Source: Bacteroidales bacterium
Lineage (GTDB): Bacteria > Bacteroidota > Bacteroidia > Bacteroidales > VadinHA17
Assembly: GCA_007132995.1 (NCBI GenBank)
Contig: SLNP01000020.1
Coordinates: forward strand, 1-62,069
DNA: 62,069 nt
Direction: 5' to 3'
The notes below the pieces were generated by a model that saw only the letters and a list, made by a program, of their open reading frames with translations, did not search any database and had not been told where the DNA came from. The translations under genes and the position numbers were made by a program. Below are positions 1 to 11,300 of this stretch, piece after piece; positions within the stretch are counted from its first letter, which is position 1; each line of letters opens with the position of its first letter.

Positions 1-225
1 AAAGACCCTCTCGATGAAAGGGATTTTGTAGTTAAGCCCCGGCTCAACCTCTCTGACAAATTTTCCGAACCTGGTAACTATTCCAACCTCTTCGGTCTTT
101 ATCTGAAAAAGTGAGCTGAAAATCAGCAGAGCGACAAAAGCCAGAGCAACTATCTGCCTGATGTTTTTTGCAATGACCCTGAATTCCGGGGGCAGGTTCG
201 GGTCGTTGTATCTTCTCTTGTTCAT
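1..225 (-). CDS. hflK: SPFH-domain FtsH protease modulator HflK, N-terminal part (runs off the left edge)
   Basis: Reverse translation from ATG at 225: MNKRRYNDPNLPPEFRVIAKNIRQIVALAFVALLIFSSLFQIKTEEVGIVTRFGKFVREVEPGLNYKIPFIERVF; TM followed by the SPFH start (EEVGIVTRFGK..EPGLNYKIPFIE). Confidence 0.75.
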   Translation of the reverse strand, partial: MNKRRYNDPNLPPEFRVIAKNIRQIVALAFVALLIFSSLFQIKTEEVGIVTRFGKFVREVEPGLNYKIPFIERVF

Positions 226-458
226 ACTCTTATAATTGGTGAGCCACAAAGATATAGGTTAACAACGATATTTCACAGGCCAGCACCTAATAGTCATATC
301 AGCTTTGAGACAGATATTTAGCCTGAAGTCTGACTCTTGCCATAGTTTTACAGGTGGTATGTAAACGATGCCTTTTGAACCGGAGGGGTGCAGGTGCCGT
401 CGCGCCTGTTTGACACGAAAAGAGGAGAAAGGTGAGCAGGGGTGGCTCGCGATTGTGT

Positions 459-1598
459 TTATGAGAGCAGATGCATCATCATCTTTGCTGCCCTTACCCC
501 GGCATTTTCAAGTAACTCTTCGGCCCTCTCTATGGCAATAGCCCTGTCGGGTTCCTCATCGCCAAGAGATATTATGCCGTCGAAGATGTCTGCCGCCAAA
601 GGCGATGATATTGAGGTGACACCGTTAACGGCAATCACCTTTTTGCCATACTCTTTAGCGAGGAGAGCAACATTGTAGGGGGCCTTGCCGTGGAAGGTGC
701 TGCTGTCCATACTGCCTTCGCCCGTTACCACAATATCGCAATCTGATACCATTCTGTCAAGAGATGTCTCTCTGGCTATAGCTCTGAAACCCTCTGTAAC
801 AGAAGCGTTGCAGAACCATACCAACCCTGCCGCAAGGCCCCCTGCAGCCCCCGAGCCGGGAATATGAGCCACCTCTCTACCGGTAAAACGGGTAGCTGTG
901 CGGGCAAAAAGCTCCATCTCTCTCTCAAGCCTCAATACTGTCTCGGAGGCAGCCCCCTTTTGAGGGGCGTATATAGCGGCACAACCATTCGGACCAAGCA
1001 GCGGATTGGTGACATCTGCCATAATTGAGATATCTCTTCCAGCAATCAGACTTTTCAGCCTCATGTCACATATCTCAGCAACCTGACTCAGGGTGCCTCC
1101 AACAGGTACAAACTCATTCCCTTCCCGGTCTCTGAAGATAAGGCCGAGCGCTGCAACCGCCCCGGCACCTGCGTCGTTGGTGGCACTGCCCCCGGCACCT
1201 AACAGCACTCTCTCTGCGCCACGCTCAAGGGCATCTCTGATTAGCTCACCAGTACCGAAGGTCGATGTAATCAGCGGGTCTCTCTCCCCCTCACCAAGCA
1301 GTGCCAAACCCGATATCAGGGCCATCTCAATTATGGCTCTCTTCTTATCGGGAAACCAGAGATAAGGAGCGGTGATTACCCTTCCAAGAGGATCGGTTGC
1401 AGGAAGAGTGATTGTTACGGAGCCCTCAATTTGCCGGAGTGCATCTATAGTTCCGTCTCCGCCATCTGCTACAGGCAGAGTCGATATTTCGGCCCTGTTG
1501 CCAAATACTCTCTCAATGCCCCTTCCAAGCGAACGGGCCACCTGTAGTGAGCCGAGACAATCCTTATAGGGGGCAACGGCTATAGCAATCCTGATCAA
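459..1598 (-). CDS. glxK: Glycerate kinase
   Basis: 379 aa; MIRIAIAVAPYKDCLGSLQVARSLGRGI, PVADGGDGTIDAL, LLGAGGSATNDAGAG, VVTGEGSMDSSTFHGKAP typical of glycerate kinase class II. Confidence 0.93.
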   Translation of the reverse strand: MIRIAIAVAPYKDCLGSLQVARSLGRGIERVFGNRAEISTLPVADGGDGTIDALRQIEGSVTITLPATDPLGRVITAPYLWFPDKKRAIIEMALISGLALLGEGERDPLITSTFGTGELIRDALERGAERVLLGAGGSATNDAGAGAVAALGLIFRDREGNEFVPVGGTLSQVAEICDMRLKSLIAGRDISIMADVTNPLLGPNGCAAIYAPQKGAASETVLRLEREMELFARTATRFTGREVAHIPGSGAAGGLAAGLVWFCNASVTEGFRAIARETSLDRMVSDCDIVVTGEGSMDSSTFHGKAPYNVALLAKEYGKKVIAVNGVTSISSPLAADIFDGIISLGDEEPDRAIAIERAEELLENAGVRAAKMMMHLLS

Positions 1599-1630
1599 TG
1601 TTCCTTTTTTTTGATCCCGGAATATGAGGG

Positions 1631-2158
1631 TTACACATCATCGCTCCTTATGAGCTGCATGAAGATCTGGTCAAGATACTCCTCGCCCGATCGTATCCAC
1701 TCTCTCCGGGTTCCTGATTTAACAAACCCTGCGCTACTGAACAGATCAATGCTGGCATGGTTTGTCTCTACAATATTGCACCAGAGCTGATTGAGTCTTA
1801 GTGTCTCAAAACAGTAATTCTTAAGGCATTCGATAGCCATTGAGGCATACCCCTTCCTTCTCTCCTCCTTTATGGCGATCAGAATACCAACACCGGCCCT
1901 GCTATGGTAGGGATCGAAGTCGAAAAGATCTATTGTCCCTATGGTCTTCCCTTCATTGAGGGTGTCTATCATCAGCCTCAGCTGCCCGTTTTCGTAGATG
2001 CTGCGGTGAGAGGTTTCGATGTGCCGCTTAAGAACATATTTCGAGAAGGGTGTTACCCTGTTGCTTATCTGCCAATATTCGATATTGTTCTCCCATTCAT
2101 AAAGGAGTTCAAGATCTTCCGGTTCAGGTGCCCGCAGTAATATATCCTTGTATGTCAT
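1631..2158 (-). CDS. GNAT family N-acetyltransferase (RimJ/RimL-like)
   Basis: 175 aa; GTIDLFDFDPYHSRAGVGILIAIKEERRKGYASMAIECLKNYCFE, LNQLWCNIVETNHASIDLFSSAGF. Confidence 0.88.
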   Translation of the reverse strand: MTYKDILLRAPEPEDLELLYEWENNIEYWQISNRVTPFSKYVLKRHIETSHRSIYENGQLRLMIDTLNEGKTIGTIDLFDFDPYHSRAGVGILIAIKEERRKGYASMAIECLKNYCFETLRLNQLWCNIVETNHASIDLFSSAGFVKSGTRREWIRSGEEYLDQIFMQLIRSDDV

Positions 2159-2187
2159 ATGGAGGCTATGTTAGTTACAACTCATCT

Positions 2188-4743
2188 TTACCTGTCGGGG
2201 CCATCGTTCTCTTCCCTTATCAGTTTACTACGGCCCTTAATGGCCCTGTAATTCCTGATAAACGCGTCGCTGTACCCCATATCTCTTATCTGGCGAAGCA
2301 CTCCGGAGGCTTCCCTGAAGCTGCTATAGCGACCTGTAACAAACCGGTACAGATTATCATCGCCCAGTAGTATTGTGTAGGCCAGGCTGCCGAAGTACTC
2401 TTCCGGGGGCATACCTCTCCCTGCAAATAGCTGTATTGTGTAGAGAGGTTCCATCATCTCTTCTTCAGGGAGACCGATAGTCTGGTCTGTGGCGGGGGTA
2501 ACATCTTCTGCTGTGTCGTAAAGGCTGATAAGCGTTGCATCCTTGAATCCGGCCTCTCTTACCCTTTCAAGATGAGTTGCCGCAGCTGCCCGGTCGGGGA
2601 AGTCACCCAGTATATAGAGGTAGTCTGAGTCTCTGCTGAAGGGCCTTATAAACAACTGATCTCCATGTTCCAGGCCTGAAAAATGGCCGGGATGAAGCAT
2701 CTCTGTAGTCTCAATTAAAACTATGCCATACCTTTCTGAGGCCGGGTGCCTCATGTGTGGAGGCAGCCATATGTCGGGCACTATTGTTATACCGGTTCCC
2801 GGATCTTCAATGCCTATGGTTACCCTCCTGTTAAAACCTCTTCCCTCCGGATTGTCTGAGCCGTCAGCAAGTCTGTTCTTTGCTACAAACTGCGATGCCC
2901 CCTCTCCCCTTACAACTATATCGGTTGAGGAGGGCGCCCTGGCTCTGAGGTAGCCGGCAACCGCCTCTGCGCGCCTGAGAGATAGCTCTCTGTTGTACTC
3001 CTGATTACCGGAAGAGTCTGTGTAGCCGGTCACCTTGAGCTTTAGGGAATCACGCCCCCTCAACACGCTTGCCAGCCTCTCGAGTCCCTCTTTCGCCTCG
3101 TCAGAGAGGGTGTAGTCATCAAAGCCAAACAGTATGGTGCGCATGAAAAGAAAATCACCGCGATAAACCTCTTCGGGGGTGAGATTTAGGGTTACATTTA
3201 TATCTCTCCCGGTGGCTCCCGAATCGCTGTCAATAAAGATAGAGTCGGGCATATATCCGGGGTGCGATGCCTTAAGTATAAAGTCGCCACTATCCACAAC
3301 CATCACAAACTCGCCCGCTTTGCCACTCTCTATGCTCTCCCACTCTGCAACTGTTCCGTCGCGGTAAAACAGCTGGAGAGATAGTGCCTCCAGGTCGGGC
3401 AGGGTGCCATCGCCCGGCACCACTACGCCAATTATGGTTCTTTGAATAACTCTCTCATCGGCAGGTATTACTCGAATGGTGTAGATATTTATCTCCTCAC
3501 CGCCGGCCATCAATCTTGAGGTAATAAATCTGTCAGAGTGGGGTATCAGACCTATAAAAAGGTTATCTGCGGTGGTGCTGACCGGATAGGGGAGGAGTTC
3601 GGGTGCGCTCCATCTCTCATCTTTCAGTTTGCTGGTGAAAAAGCTGTATCCTCCAAGCCCCCCCGACCTCTCGGAACTGAACCAGAGTGTCGAGGTGAGT
3701 GTGTCGAAAAAGGGACGGTTCTCGTTATATTGCGAGTTTATAGTGCTGCCAAGGTTTTCCGGTTCACTCCACCGCCGTTGCCCGGTTCGGTGAGAAACAT
3801 AGAGGTCAAGTTCTCCATGCCCTCCCGGTCTGTTGCTCGAGAAGAAGAGGGTGTTCCCATCTGGGGTTATAAAGCCGTGATCTTCAAAATATCTTGAACT
3901 GATATTTCGGGGGAACCTTCGGGCCCGTGACCATCTCTGACCCTCCCTTTCAGAGTAGTAGAGGTTTCCCTCTATCTCGTTATATAGCGAGAGGACCAGC
4001 AGGCCGCCATCTGCCGTCAGTGAATTTGGAATAAGGTTGCCACCTCTTCCAAAGCTTTCTGTAATATCTTCAGGGGGCTGCCACTCTCCATGCTCATCTC
4101 TGAATGAGGAGTATATTCTGATGGTTCCGTCGTCCCGCTCTCTGCTGAAGAGAAGCAGACTGTCGTTGCCGGAGAGCACAGGGTTACCCGCACCCGGAAA
4201 TTGGCTCAGCAGGTCTGAGAAGAGCTCCATTTCGACTGGCATCGGCTCCTCTCTCATTGCGAGTGCCCTCTTACAGGCATCTATCTGTACCATTATATAG
4301 TCACGCTCCAGGTGATTATCTTCAGGCAGGCTCTCAAGAAGCTGCCTGTATGTTCTGACAGCCGCCTCCAGGCTGTCATTTACATGGTAGGCATTGGCAA
4401 GATAGTAGAGTGTTTCGGTGGGTGCCATGCTGCCCAGATCAGAGTAATCTCTCTCTGTGGGGGCAATATTTTCAGAGGCAAAGCGAAGAAGGGGTATGGC
4501 CTTCTGTCTTTTTGACTCTATATTAAGGTATGCGATACCAAGCTTTGCAGCCAGATTGTGATTGCCGGGCTCCAGTTCATACAAATCACCGTAAAGGGAA
4601 GCTGCCTTGCGGTAGTTGTTGTAGTAGAAAAGATATATATCTGCCTCCTGAGTTATACGGACAATATCCCTCTCTGTAATATCTTGTGAATAGATTGAAT
4701 ATACCGCTGTCAGAAGAGTAAGGATGGTTGTAAACTTTCTCAT
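2188..4743 (-). CDS. TPR / PD40 beta-propeller / carboxypeptidase-regulatory-like / OmpA protein with two SPOR-like segments; PorE-like
   Basis: 851 aa; signal peptide, TPR N-terminus, PD40 repeats (TPDGNTLFFSSNRPGGHGELDLYVS), CRD-like region, OmpA_C (FGFDDYTLSDEAKEGLERLA..VTGYTDSSGNQEYNRELSLRRAEAVAGYL), SPOR-like regions flanking the linker (YLYILGDFPDRAAAATHLERVREAGF; YTIQLFAGR..YRFVTGRYSSFREASGVLRQIRDMGYSDAFI). Confidence 0.85.
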   Translation of the reverse strand: MRKFTTILTLLTAVYSIYSQDITERDIVRITQEADIYLFYYNNYRKAASLYGDLYELEPGNHNLAAKLGIAYLNIESKRQKAIPLLRFASENIAPTERDYSDLGSMAPTETLYYLANAYHVNDSLEAAVRTYRQLLESLPEDNHLERDYIMVQIDACKRALAMREEPMPVEMELFSDLLSQFPGAGNPVLSGNDSLLLFSRERDDGTIRIYSSFRDEHGEWQPPEDITESFGRGGNLIPNSLTADGGLLVLSLYNEIEGNLYYSEREGQRWSRARRFPRNISSRYFEDHGFITPDGNTLFFSSNRPGGHGELDLYVSHRTGQRRWSEPENLGSTINSQYNENRPFFDTLTSTLWFSSERSGGLGGYSFFTSKLKDERWSAPELLPYPVSTTADNLFIGLIPHSDRFITSRLMAGGEEINIYTIRVIPADERVIQRTIIGVVVPGDGTLPDLEALSLQLFYRDGTVAEWESIESGKAGEFVMVVDSGDFILKASHPGYMPDSIFIDSDSGATGRDINVTLNLTPEEVYRGDFLFMRTILFGFDDYTLSDEAKEGLERLASVLRGRDSLKLKVTGYTDSSGNQEYNRELSLRRAEAVAGYLRARAPSSTDIVVRGEGASQFVAKNRLADGSDNPEGRGFNRRVTIGIEDPGTGITIVPDIWLPPHMRHPASERYGIVLIETTEMLHPGHFSGLEHGDQLFIRPFSRDSDYLYILGDFPDRAAAATHLERVREAGFKDATLISLYDTAEDVTPATDQTIGLPEEEMMEPLYTIQLFAGRGMPPEEYFGSLAYTILLGDDNLYRFVTGRYSSFREASGVLRQIRDMGYSDAFIRNYRAIKGRSKLIREENDGPDR

Positions 4744-6722
4744 TCCCTGAGTACCTTCTTTATAAATATCTCATCGGGGTATCCCATCTCTATGAGCCTG
4801 GTCCTGTGGCTGGCAGCCTCCTCTCTGGTTTCAAAAACCCCGGTTGTATATCTGTAAAACCTGTCCTTTTCGTTATAGACCACAACAATATCATCAATGT
4901 GCCTGAAGTAGCTGACATCTACAGGGTTATATAGCGCCATGACCTGAACGGTATAGTAGAGGATATCATCATCATCAATATCGGGATCGTCCAGGTCGCC
5001 TATCGTAATATCTGTTCTAAGTATGGCACTGTCTATGGCAGCGACCTGAGGTATGGCTGAGAGATCAATTCTCTCAAACAGTACTACAGGCTCCGGGAAC
5101 TCCACAGGTGGCTCATCGACAAAATCGGGGTCGGGCTGAAGTGTTATATCTATTCTGATTATGGTTTCGGGGTTGAATGCTGTGATGGTGGTATCCAGCA
5201 TTACCGGAAAGTACCCTCTCCCTTTGTATATCAGCTGGTAGTCGCCCGGGCCGGTATAGAGCGTATAGATGCCCGTGAACTCGTTGGGAAAAGCGATGTC
5301 GAGTGTGTCACCGCTCACATTGTCGACAAGTTGTATTGAGTAGTTGTCGGCAGTATACCTTACTGTTGTGTCGGCAAGGGAGAATAGCCCCATTATTCTG
5401 AATTCGGTATCGGTCATCTCACCAAAGGTGATCTCATACAGCTCTCTTGCCATGTAACCTGCTGTGTATGATGATATGTAACCACCGGTTGCGTCCGCTT
5501 TGGGCTGGAAGAAGTCGTCGTCGTCTGTTGTGTTGAGCGGATAGCCCGGATTCTCGGGGGTTCTCCAGTCATCATTGACTTTTCGTGACATGAATATGTC
5601 GTACCCTCCCATTGTTGTATGGCCCTCTGAGGCGAAAAAGAGTATGGAGTCGTTCCTTATTACAAAGGGAGAGGTCTCGTTGTAGGGTGTGTTGATCGTG
5701 GGCCCCAGGTTAACAGCCCTTCCCCATCTGTCACCACGCCCCCTTTCGGAGACATATATATCGAGCCCCCCGTATCCGCCGGGCCTGTTGCTGGCAAAAT
5801 AGAGGCGCTGACCATCGCACGATATGGCTGCGTGCGATTCGAAATACCGGGTATTGATGTTGCGGTTAAGCTTACTTATCTCAGACCAGGAGCCGCCCGA
5901 AAGCTTTGAGACATATATGTTCCCTTCAAAATCATCATCCTTGTAAAGGTATAGCTCTGTGCCGTCTGCATTAAGCGATGTGGCTATGCAGTCGGTATGT
6001 CCTCCCAACTGGTGGGTGATATCGACAGGGGGCTGCCACTCGCCTCTCTCCTTTATGGTGTAGAATATGGCGTAATCGAGACCTCTCCGACCGGTAAAGA
6101 CCATGCTGTTGCCGTCAAAGCTTACTACAGGATTGATTTTGACGGCATCCCCCTGCTGATTGATCTCCGGCCCGAGGTTGCGTCTGTATATTTCGGCAGG
6201 ACTGTCTTTAAGTCTCTGGGCATTACGGCATGACGCAATCTGGTGGTTAACAAAGTCAACATTGATATCGTGACCGGCCTCTTCCGAGAGCCTCAGGAAT
6301 TTCTGGTATGCATCTATCGCCTTTTCCAGTTCGTTATTGATACGGTAAGCCGTTCCAAGGGCGAACCAGACATCGAGTGGGGCGTTGGTCTCCCTGAACG
6401 ATTCGGGGTCGGCGTTGGGGTCTGCCATCGCAGATGCCCTCTCTAGAATGGGTATAACCATACTTCGCTGAGCCGGAATATTGAGATAGCAGTAACCGAG
6501 CTTATAGAGTATGTTGCCATTGTCCTCTTCAGATATAGAGAGCAGAGCGCTGTAAAATGTTGTTGCCTGATCATACTCTTCGTAGAGAAAATGCATCTCT
6601 GCCTCGGTGAAAAGGAGCCTGACCTCTTCTGCCGACTGGGCCTCTGCTCTTTCAGTCGGCAATAGTGCCAGCAGTAAGAGAGCTGCCACCGGCTTGGTAA
6701 TGTTCTGTATGAGTCTGACCAT
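4740..6722 (-). CDS. TPR / PD40 beta-propeller protein with C-terminal SPOR domain
   Basis: 660 aa; signal peptide, LYFASNRPGGYGGLDIYVSERG, LFFASEGHTTMGGYDIFMS; C-terminal YYTVQVMALYNPVDVSYF..FYRYTTGVFETREEAASHRTRLIEMGYPDEIFIKK. Its stop overlaps the next gene's start by 4 nt. Confidence 0.85.
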   Translation of the reverse strand: MVRLIQNITKPVAALLLLALLPTERAEAQSAEEVRLLFTEAEMHFLYEEYDQATTFYSALLSISEEDNGNILYKLGYCYLNIPAQRSMVIPILERASAMADPNADPESFRETNAPLDVWFALGTAYRINNELEKAIDAYQKFLRLSEEAGHDINVDFVNHQIASCRNAQRLKDSPAEIYRRNLGPEINQQGDAVKINPVVSFDGNSMVFTGRRGLDYAIFYTIKERGEWQPPVDITHQLGGHTDCIATSLNADGTELYLYKDDDFEGNIYVSKLSGGSWSEISKLNRNINTRYFESHAAISCDGQRLYFASNRPGGYGGLDIYVSERGRGDRWGRAVNLGPTINTPYNETSPFVIRNDSILFFASEGHTTMGGYDIFMSRKVNDDWRTPENPGYPLNTTDDDDFFQPKADATGGYISSYTAGYMARELYEITFGEMTDTEFRIMGLFSLADTTVRYTADNYSIQLVDNVSGDTLDIAFPNEFTGIYTLYTGPGDYQLIYKGRGYFPVMLDTTITAFNPETIIRIDITLQPDPDFVDEPPVEFPEPVVLFERIDLSAIPQVAAIDSAILRTDITIGDLDDPDIDDDDILYYTVQVMALYNPVDVSYFRHIDDIVVVYNEKDRFYRYTTGVFETREEAASHRTRLIEMGYPDEIFIKKVLRE

Positions 6723-6770
6723 ACCTCTGTGAGTTACTGTTGCTACTGTCTCTGCTGTAATATCATTTTA

Positions 6771-8060
6771 TCACCTTCTGCCGGGGAAGGTAATAAGGTA
6801 TATATCTTCCCTTCCGAAGTTTTCGGTACCGGGCCTTGACCATGATACAAAACCGCTTCTTCCTCCGTTTATCGGCATAAAGAAGGTGTCGTCATCGGGA
6901 GTGTTAACAGGGTATCCCAGGTTCTCCGGCTCACTCCAGGTGTCGTTGGGCTGCCTCTCTGAGCGGAACAGGTCATACCCTCCCATATTGCGGTGCCCCT
7001 GCGAGCAGAAGAATATTGTACTCAGGCCGTTTACCAGAAATGGCCGGTCTTCATTAAAAGGGGTGTTTATCTCAGGACCCATATTACGGGCCGGCCCCCA
7101 GCTGTCACCCTCCTTTTTGGAGATATAGAGGTCAAGACCTCCAAACCCGCCCGGCCTGTCGGATGCGAAGACCAGATATTCTCCACACTCTGAGAGAAAT
7201 CCGTGCGACTCCCAGTTACGGGTGTTTATATTCCTGTTAAGCCTTTCGGCCGGAGCCCATCTGGTACCGTCAAACCTGCTCATGTATATGTTGCTCTCAA
7301 AATGGTCATTGATGGTAAGCAGCAATGTGTTACCGTCGGCAGATAGTGAAGAGATGCGTACTGTGCCCTCGACCTGAAGTTCGGGGAAGATGTTGACAGG
7401 CGGAGACCACTCCTCTCCCTCCCGTCTTGAAAGCATTATGGCATCGTAGAAGGTTAGTGTTACCATGAAGGCGAAGGTGTTGCCATCGGCCGAGATAACA
7501 GGATTGAAGTTTGACCTCTCGTCGTTGAAGTGTGCCCCGATATTCTCTTTTGTAAAGTTTACAGGGTTGGCTATGAACTCTTCTGCAAAATCACACACCT
7601 CTATCTGGTGTTCGACAAATGCGATGTTTTCAGTATCGCCGGGCAGAAGGGTTTCACGATACCTTTTGAATGCTTCGCGGGCCTTATCGAACTGGTAGTT
7701 GATCCGGTAGGCTTCGCCAAGAAAGAATATCGCTTCGTATGGGGCACCCATCTGGGTTACGGACCCCTCTCTGTAACGGGCAGTGGTGTTTTGGGAGGCC
7801 TTTTCGAGGTACTCTATTGCCAGGTTTTTGCTTCCCTCTATGTTGAGATAGCAGATGCCTATGCGGTATGCCAGGTTGGCATTTTCGGGCATCTCTTCAT
7901 ATATCTCTTTGTAGTACATAAGAGCATCATAATAAGCCTCATAAAAGAGGAAGTACTCCGCTTCCATAAACAGCTCCTGGAGTTTTCTGGTATCCTGCGA
8001 GTAGACATTACCGGCAAGCGGCAGTATAAGGAGAAGGAAAAGTGTGACTCTTTTACTCAT
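6771..8060 (-). CDS. TPR / PD40 beta-propeller envelope protein (short paralog)
   Basis: 429 aa; signal peptide, TPR-like N-terminus, LVFASDRPGGFGGLDLYISKKEGDSWG, INTPFNEDRPFLVNGLSTIFFCSQGHRNMGGYDLFRS. Confidence 0.85.
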   Translation of the reverse strand: MSKRVTLFLLLILPLAGNVYSQDTRKLQELFMEAEYFLFYEAYYDALMYYKEIYEEMPENANLAYRIGICYLNIEGSKNLAIEYLEKASQNTTARYREGSVTQMGAPYEAIFFLGEAYRINYQFDKAREAFKRYRETLLPGDTENIAFVEHQIEVCDFAEEFIANPVNFTKENIGAHFNDERSNFNPVISADGNTFAFMVTLTFYDAIMLSRREGEEWSPPVNIFPELQVEGTVRISSLSADGNTLLLTINDHFESNIYMSRFDGTRWAPAERLNRNINTRNWESHGFLSECGEYLVFASDRPGGFGGLDLYISKKEGDSWGPARNMGPEINTPFNEDRPFLVNGLSTIFFCSQGHRNMGGYDLFRSERQPNDTWSEPENLGYPVNTPDDDTFFMPINGGRSGFVSWSRPGTENFGREDIYLITFPGRR

Positions 8061-8367
8061 GGCGCATCCCTTATTATTGATAAAACAAATTTATAAAAAA
8101 AAAGGGATAAATGGTCTTTGCAGGGGAAATATGGGTGTTATCACTTTTTTTTGTGAGAAATAGTGGTATGGTTTTCAATGGCACTCCTGCCTCCCTATTC
8201 GCAAGAACAGAACATCAACTCTATACAAAATACAAATCCCCCCAATTGAAAAAGAGATTCATATTCTTTTTCAAACCTTCCTGATCTGATTTTAAGTTAT
8301 TAATAGATTAAATACCAATGCCTCTTGCATGGTTATTGATGTATTATTTTCTTAAAAACATTCAGTT

Positions 8368-11300
8368 ATGCTCAACAAAATCATAAAATACTTCCTGGAG
8401 AATAAGTTGGTAACCCTGCTTCTCCTCGCAGGACTGTTGACATGGGGTATTGCTACCGCTCCTTTTGGCTGGCAGCTTGGCGGATTGCCATCCGACCCCG
8501 TACCTGTGGATGCTATACCCGATATTGGGGAAAATCAACAGATCGTTTTCACCCAATGGCCGGGAAGATCTCCACAAGATATTGAAGATCAGATTTCGTA
8601 TCCCCTGACAACCTATCTTTTGGGTATTCCGGGGATAAAGACCATCCGAAGCTCCTCCATTTTTGGCTTTTCAAGTATATACCTCATTTTCGAAGATGAT
8701 ATTGAATTCTACTGGTCACGCTCCAGAATTCTGGAAAAATTAAGCTCTCTCCCATTAAATCTGTTACCCGATGGGGTTCAACCAACGCTTGGTCCCGATG
8801 CAACGGCTTTGGGACAGGTATTGTGGTATACTTTGGAAGGACGCGATAAGGAAGGTAATGTGACCGGGGGATGGGATTTACATGAGATACGTACCATTCA
8901 GGACTTCTATGTAAAATATGGATTAAATGCAACGGAGGGTGTTTCAGAGGTAGCATCGATTGGAGGGCATGTTCAGGAATATCAGATAGATGTTAATCCC
9001 GCCGCCCTAACAGCTTACAATATACCTTTACACGATGTAATGTCTGCCGTCCGGAAATCGAACCGTGATGTAGGTGCCAAAACCATTGAGATTAACCAGG
9101 CTGAATATTTTGTGCGCGGACTGGGGTATGTGAAAAGCAGTGAAGATATTGAAAAAGCGGTGGTCGCCATCAGAGATAATGTTCCGATCAGAATTAAGGA
9201 TATAGGTATTGTGGCACTTGGACCGGCCTCCCGCAGGGGTATTCTTGATAAAGGCGGAGCCGAAGTGGTCGGCGGCGTTGTCGTGGCACGATATGGCGCT
9301 AATCCACTGCAGGTCATCAATAATGTAAAAGAGAAGATCGAAGAAATCTCACCCGGATTGCCAAAAAAGAGGCTTGCTGATGGCACTGAGAGTCAATTGA
9401 CTATCGTACCGTTCTATGACCGGTCAGAACTGATCTATGAAACACTGGGCACCCTCGAGGAAGCTCTATCACTCCAGATTCTCATAACAATACTGGTGAT
9501 AATCGTGATGATCTACAACCTGCGGGCCTCTTTTCTTATTTCCAGTTTGTTGCCCATTTCCGTACTCATGGTTTTTATTGCCATGCGGTATTTCGGGGTC
9601 GACGCCAATATAGTTGCACTCTCCGGTATTGCCATTGCAATTGGTACAATGGTCGATCTGGGAATAATCCTATCGGAGAACATCGTAAAACACTTAGAGG
9701 AAGCTCCACCCGATCAAAAGCTAAAAACAACCATCTACAACGGCTCAGCAGAGGTAAGTTCGGCTATTCTTACTGCCGTGTCAACCACTATTGTAAGCTT
9801 CATTCCTGTCTTCACCATGCAGGCAGCTGAAGGTAAACTATTCGGGCCTCTGGCGTTCACCAAAACCTTTGCATTAGTGGCAGCCTTGCTGGTGGCCCTG
9901 TTCATATTGCCCACTTTGGCAAATATTGTTTTTGGTTTTAAAATCAGGAGTCCGCGATACAAAAAATGGATTAATCTCTTTCTTATTGCTGCAGGTATCG
10001 TTGGATTAATCATTGGTGCTGTATGGGCTGGCATACTGCTTATACTATTTGGAAGCATCTCATTCCTTAAGCCGCTGGTCTCTGACAAAAAGCCGTTTGA
10101 TACTCCATTATTACGCAAGGTCATCAGCAACATTGATCTGTTATTGGTAGCAATTGGCGTGATATGGCTTCTGGCCAGATACTGGTTACCACTGGGTGCC
10201 GGAAAGAGTGTACTACTCAATTTTGTCTTTGTTATTCTGCTTGTTGGCTCTATACTGGGAGCTTTCTCACTCCTTCAATATTCCTATAAAAGAATACTGA
10301 CCTGGATACTGAATAACAAAATCACTTTCCTTCTGCTTCCAGCCTTACTGATATTTCTCTCAATGAATATCTGGTTAGGATTTTCCTCTGTTTTCGGCTT
10401 TGTGGCAAATGGTGCCGACAAAGCAGGCTGGAATATACGTACGACCAATGTTTGGTCGGGACTAACACATGCCTTTCCCGGAATCGGTAAGGAGTTTATG
10501 CCGGCATTAGATGAAGGGAGCTTTTTACTTATGCCAACCTCAATGCCACACTCCGGTATTGAGTACAACAGGAGGGTGTTAGGCCAACTGGATATGTTGA
10601 TTACCAACATTCCTGAAGTAGACATTACTGTGGGCAAACTGGGCCGTGTAGAATCGGCACTCGACCCGGCACCTATTTCCATGTTCGAAAACGTGATTAA
10701 TTACAAACCGGAATATGAACTGGATATAAAGGGACGCCGCCAGAGATTCCGTACCGATAAGGATGGCCGCTATGAATTAAAAAATGGCAACACCCTGACA
10801 AACCAGGAGATGCTTGATCAGGGCATTCCAACAACAGAGCTTATACCGGATCCGAAAGGCAACTATTTCCGTAACTGGCGTGAACACATCAAATCATCTG
10901 ATGATATCTGGCAAGAGATAGTTGCAGTGGCAAAAATACCAGGTGTAACTTCTGCCCCCAAATTGCAGCCTATTGAGACACGTTTGGTGATGCTGCAAAC
11001 CGGTATGAGGGCGCCAATGGGCATCAAGGTTTTCGGTCCCGACCTTAAAACCATAGAGGATTTTGGAATCAGGCTTGAAGGTATCCTTAAGGAGGTTCCC
11101 TCTGTAAAGGCCGAAGCAGCATTTGCAGAGCGTATCGTAGGTAAGCCATATATCCATCTGAATATAAATCGGGACGAAATTTCACGCTTCGGATTAAATG
11201 TTGAAGATGTACAACTAACCATTGAAACCGCTATTGGAGGCATGAACATAACCTCGACAGTGGAGGGCCGAGAGCGTTTTCCTGTAAGAGTCCGTTATCC

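Noticed and set aside
442-678. Many plus-strand ORFs antisense to minus-strand genes (e.g. 442..678, 1093..1365, 4037..4300)
   Set aside because: Antisense to well-supported genes, Ser/Pro/Leu-rich shadow ORFs with no recognisable domain; no independent coding evidence.
8281-8367. Same -24/-12-like motif upstream of cusA
   Set aside because: TTGCA is present at 8325-8329 but no GG lies at the required spacing; not counted. Likewise no convincing site upstream of the P2 ATPase, the methyltransferase or the regulator operon.
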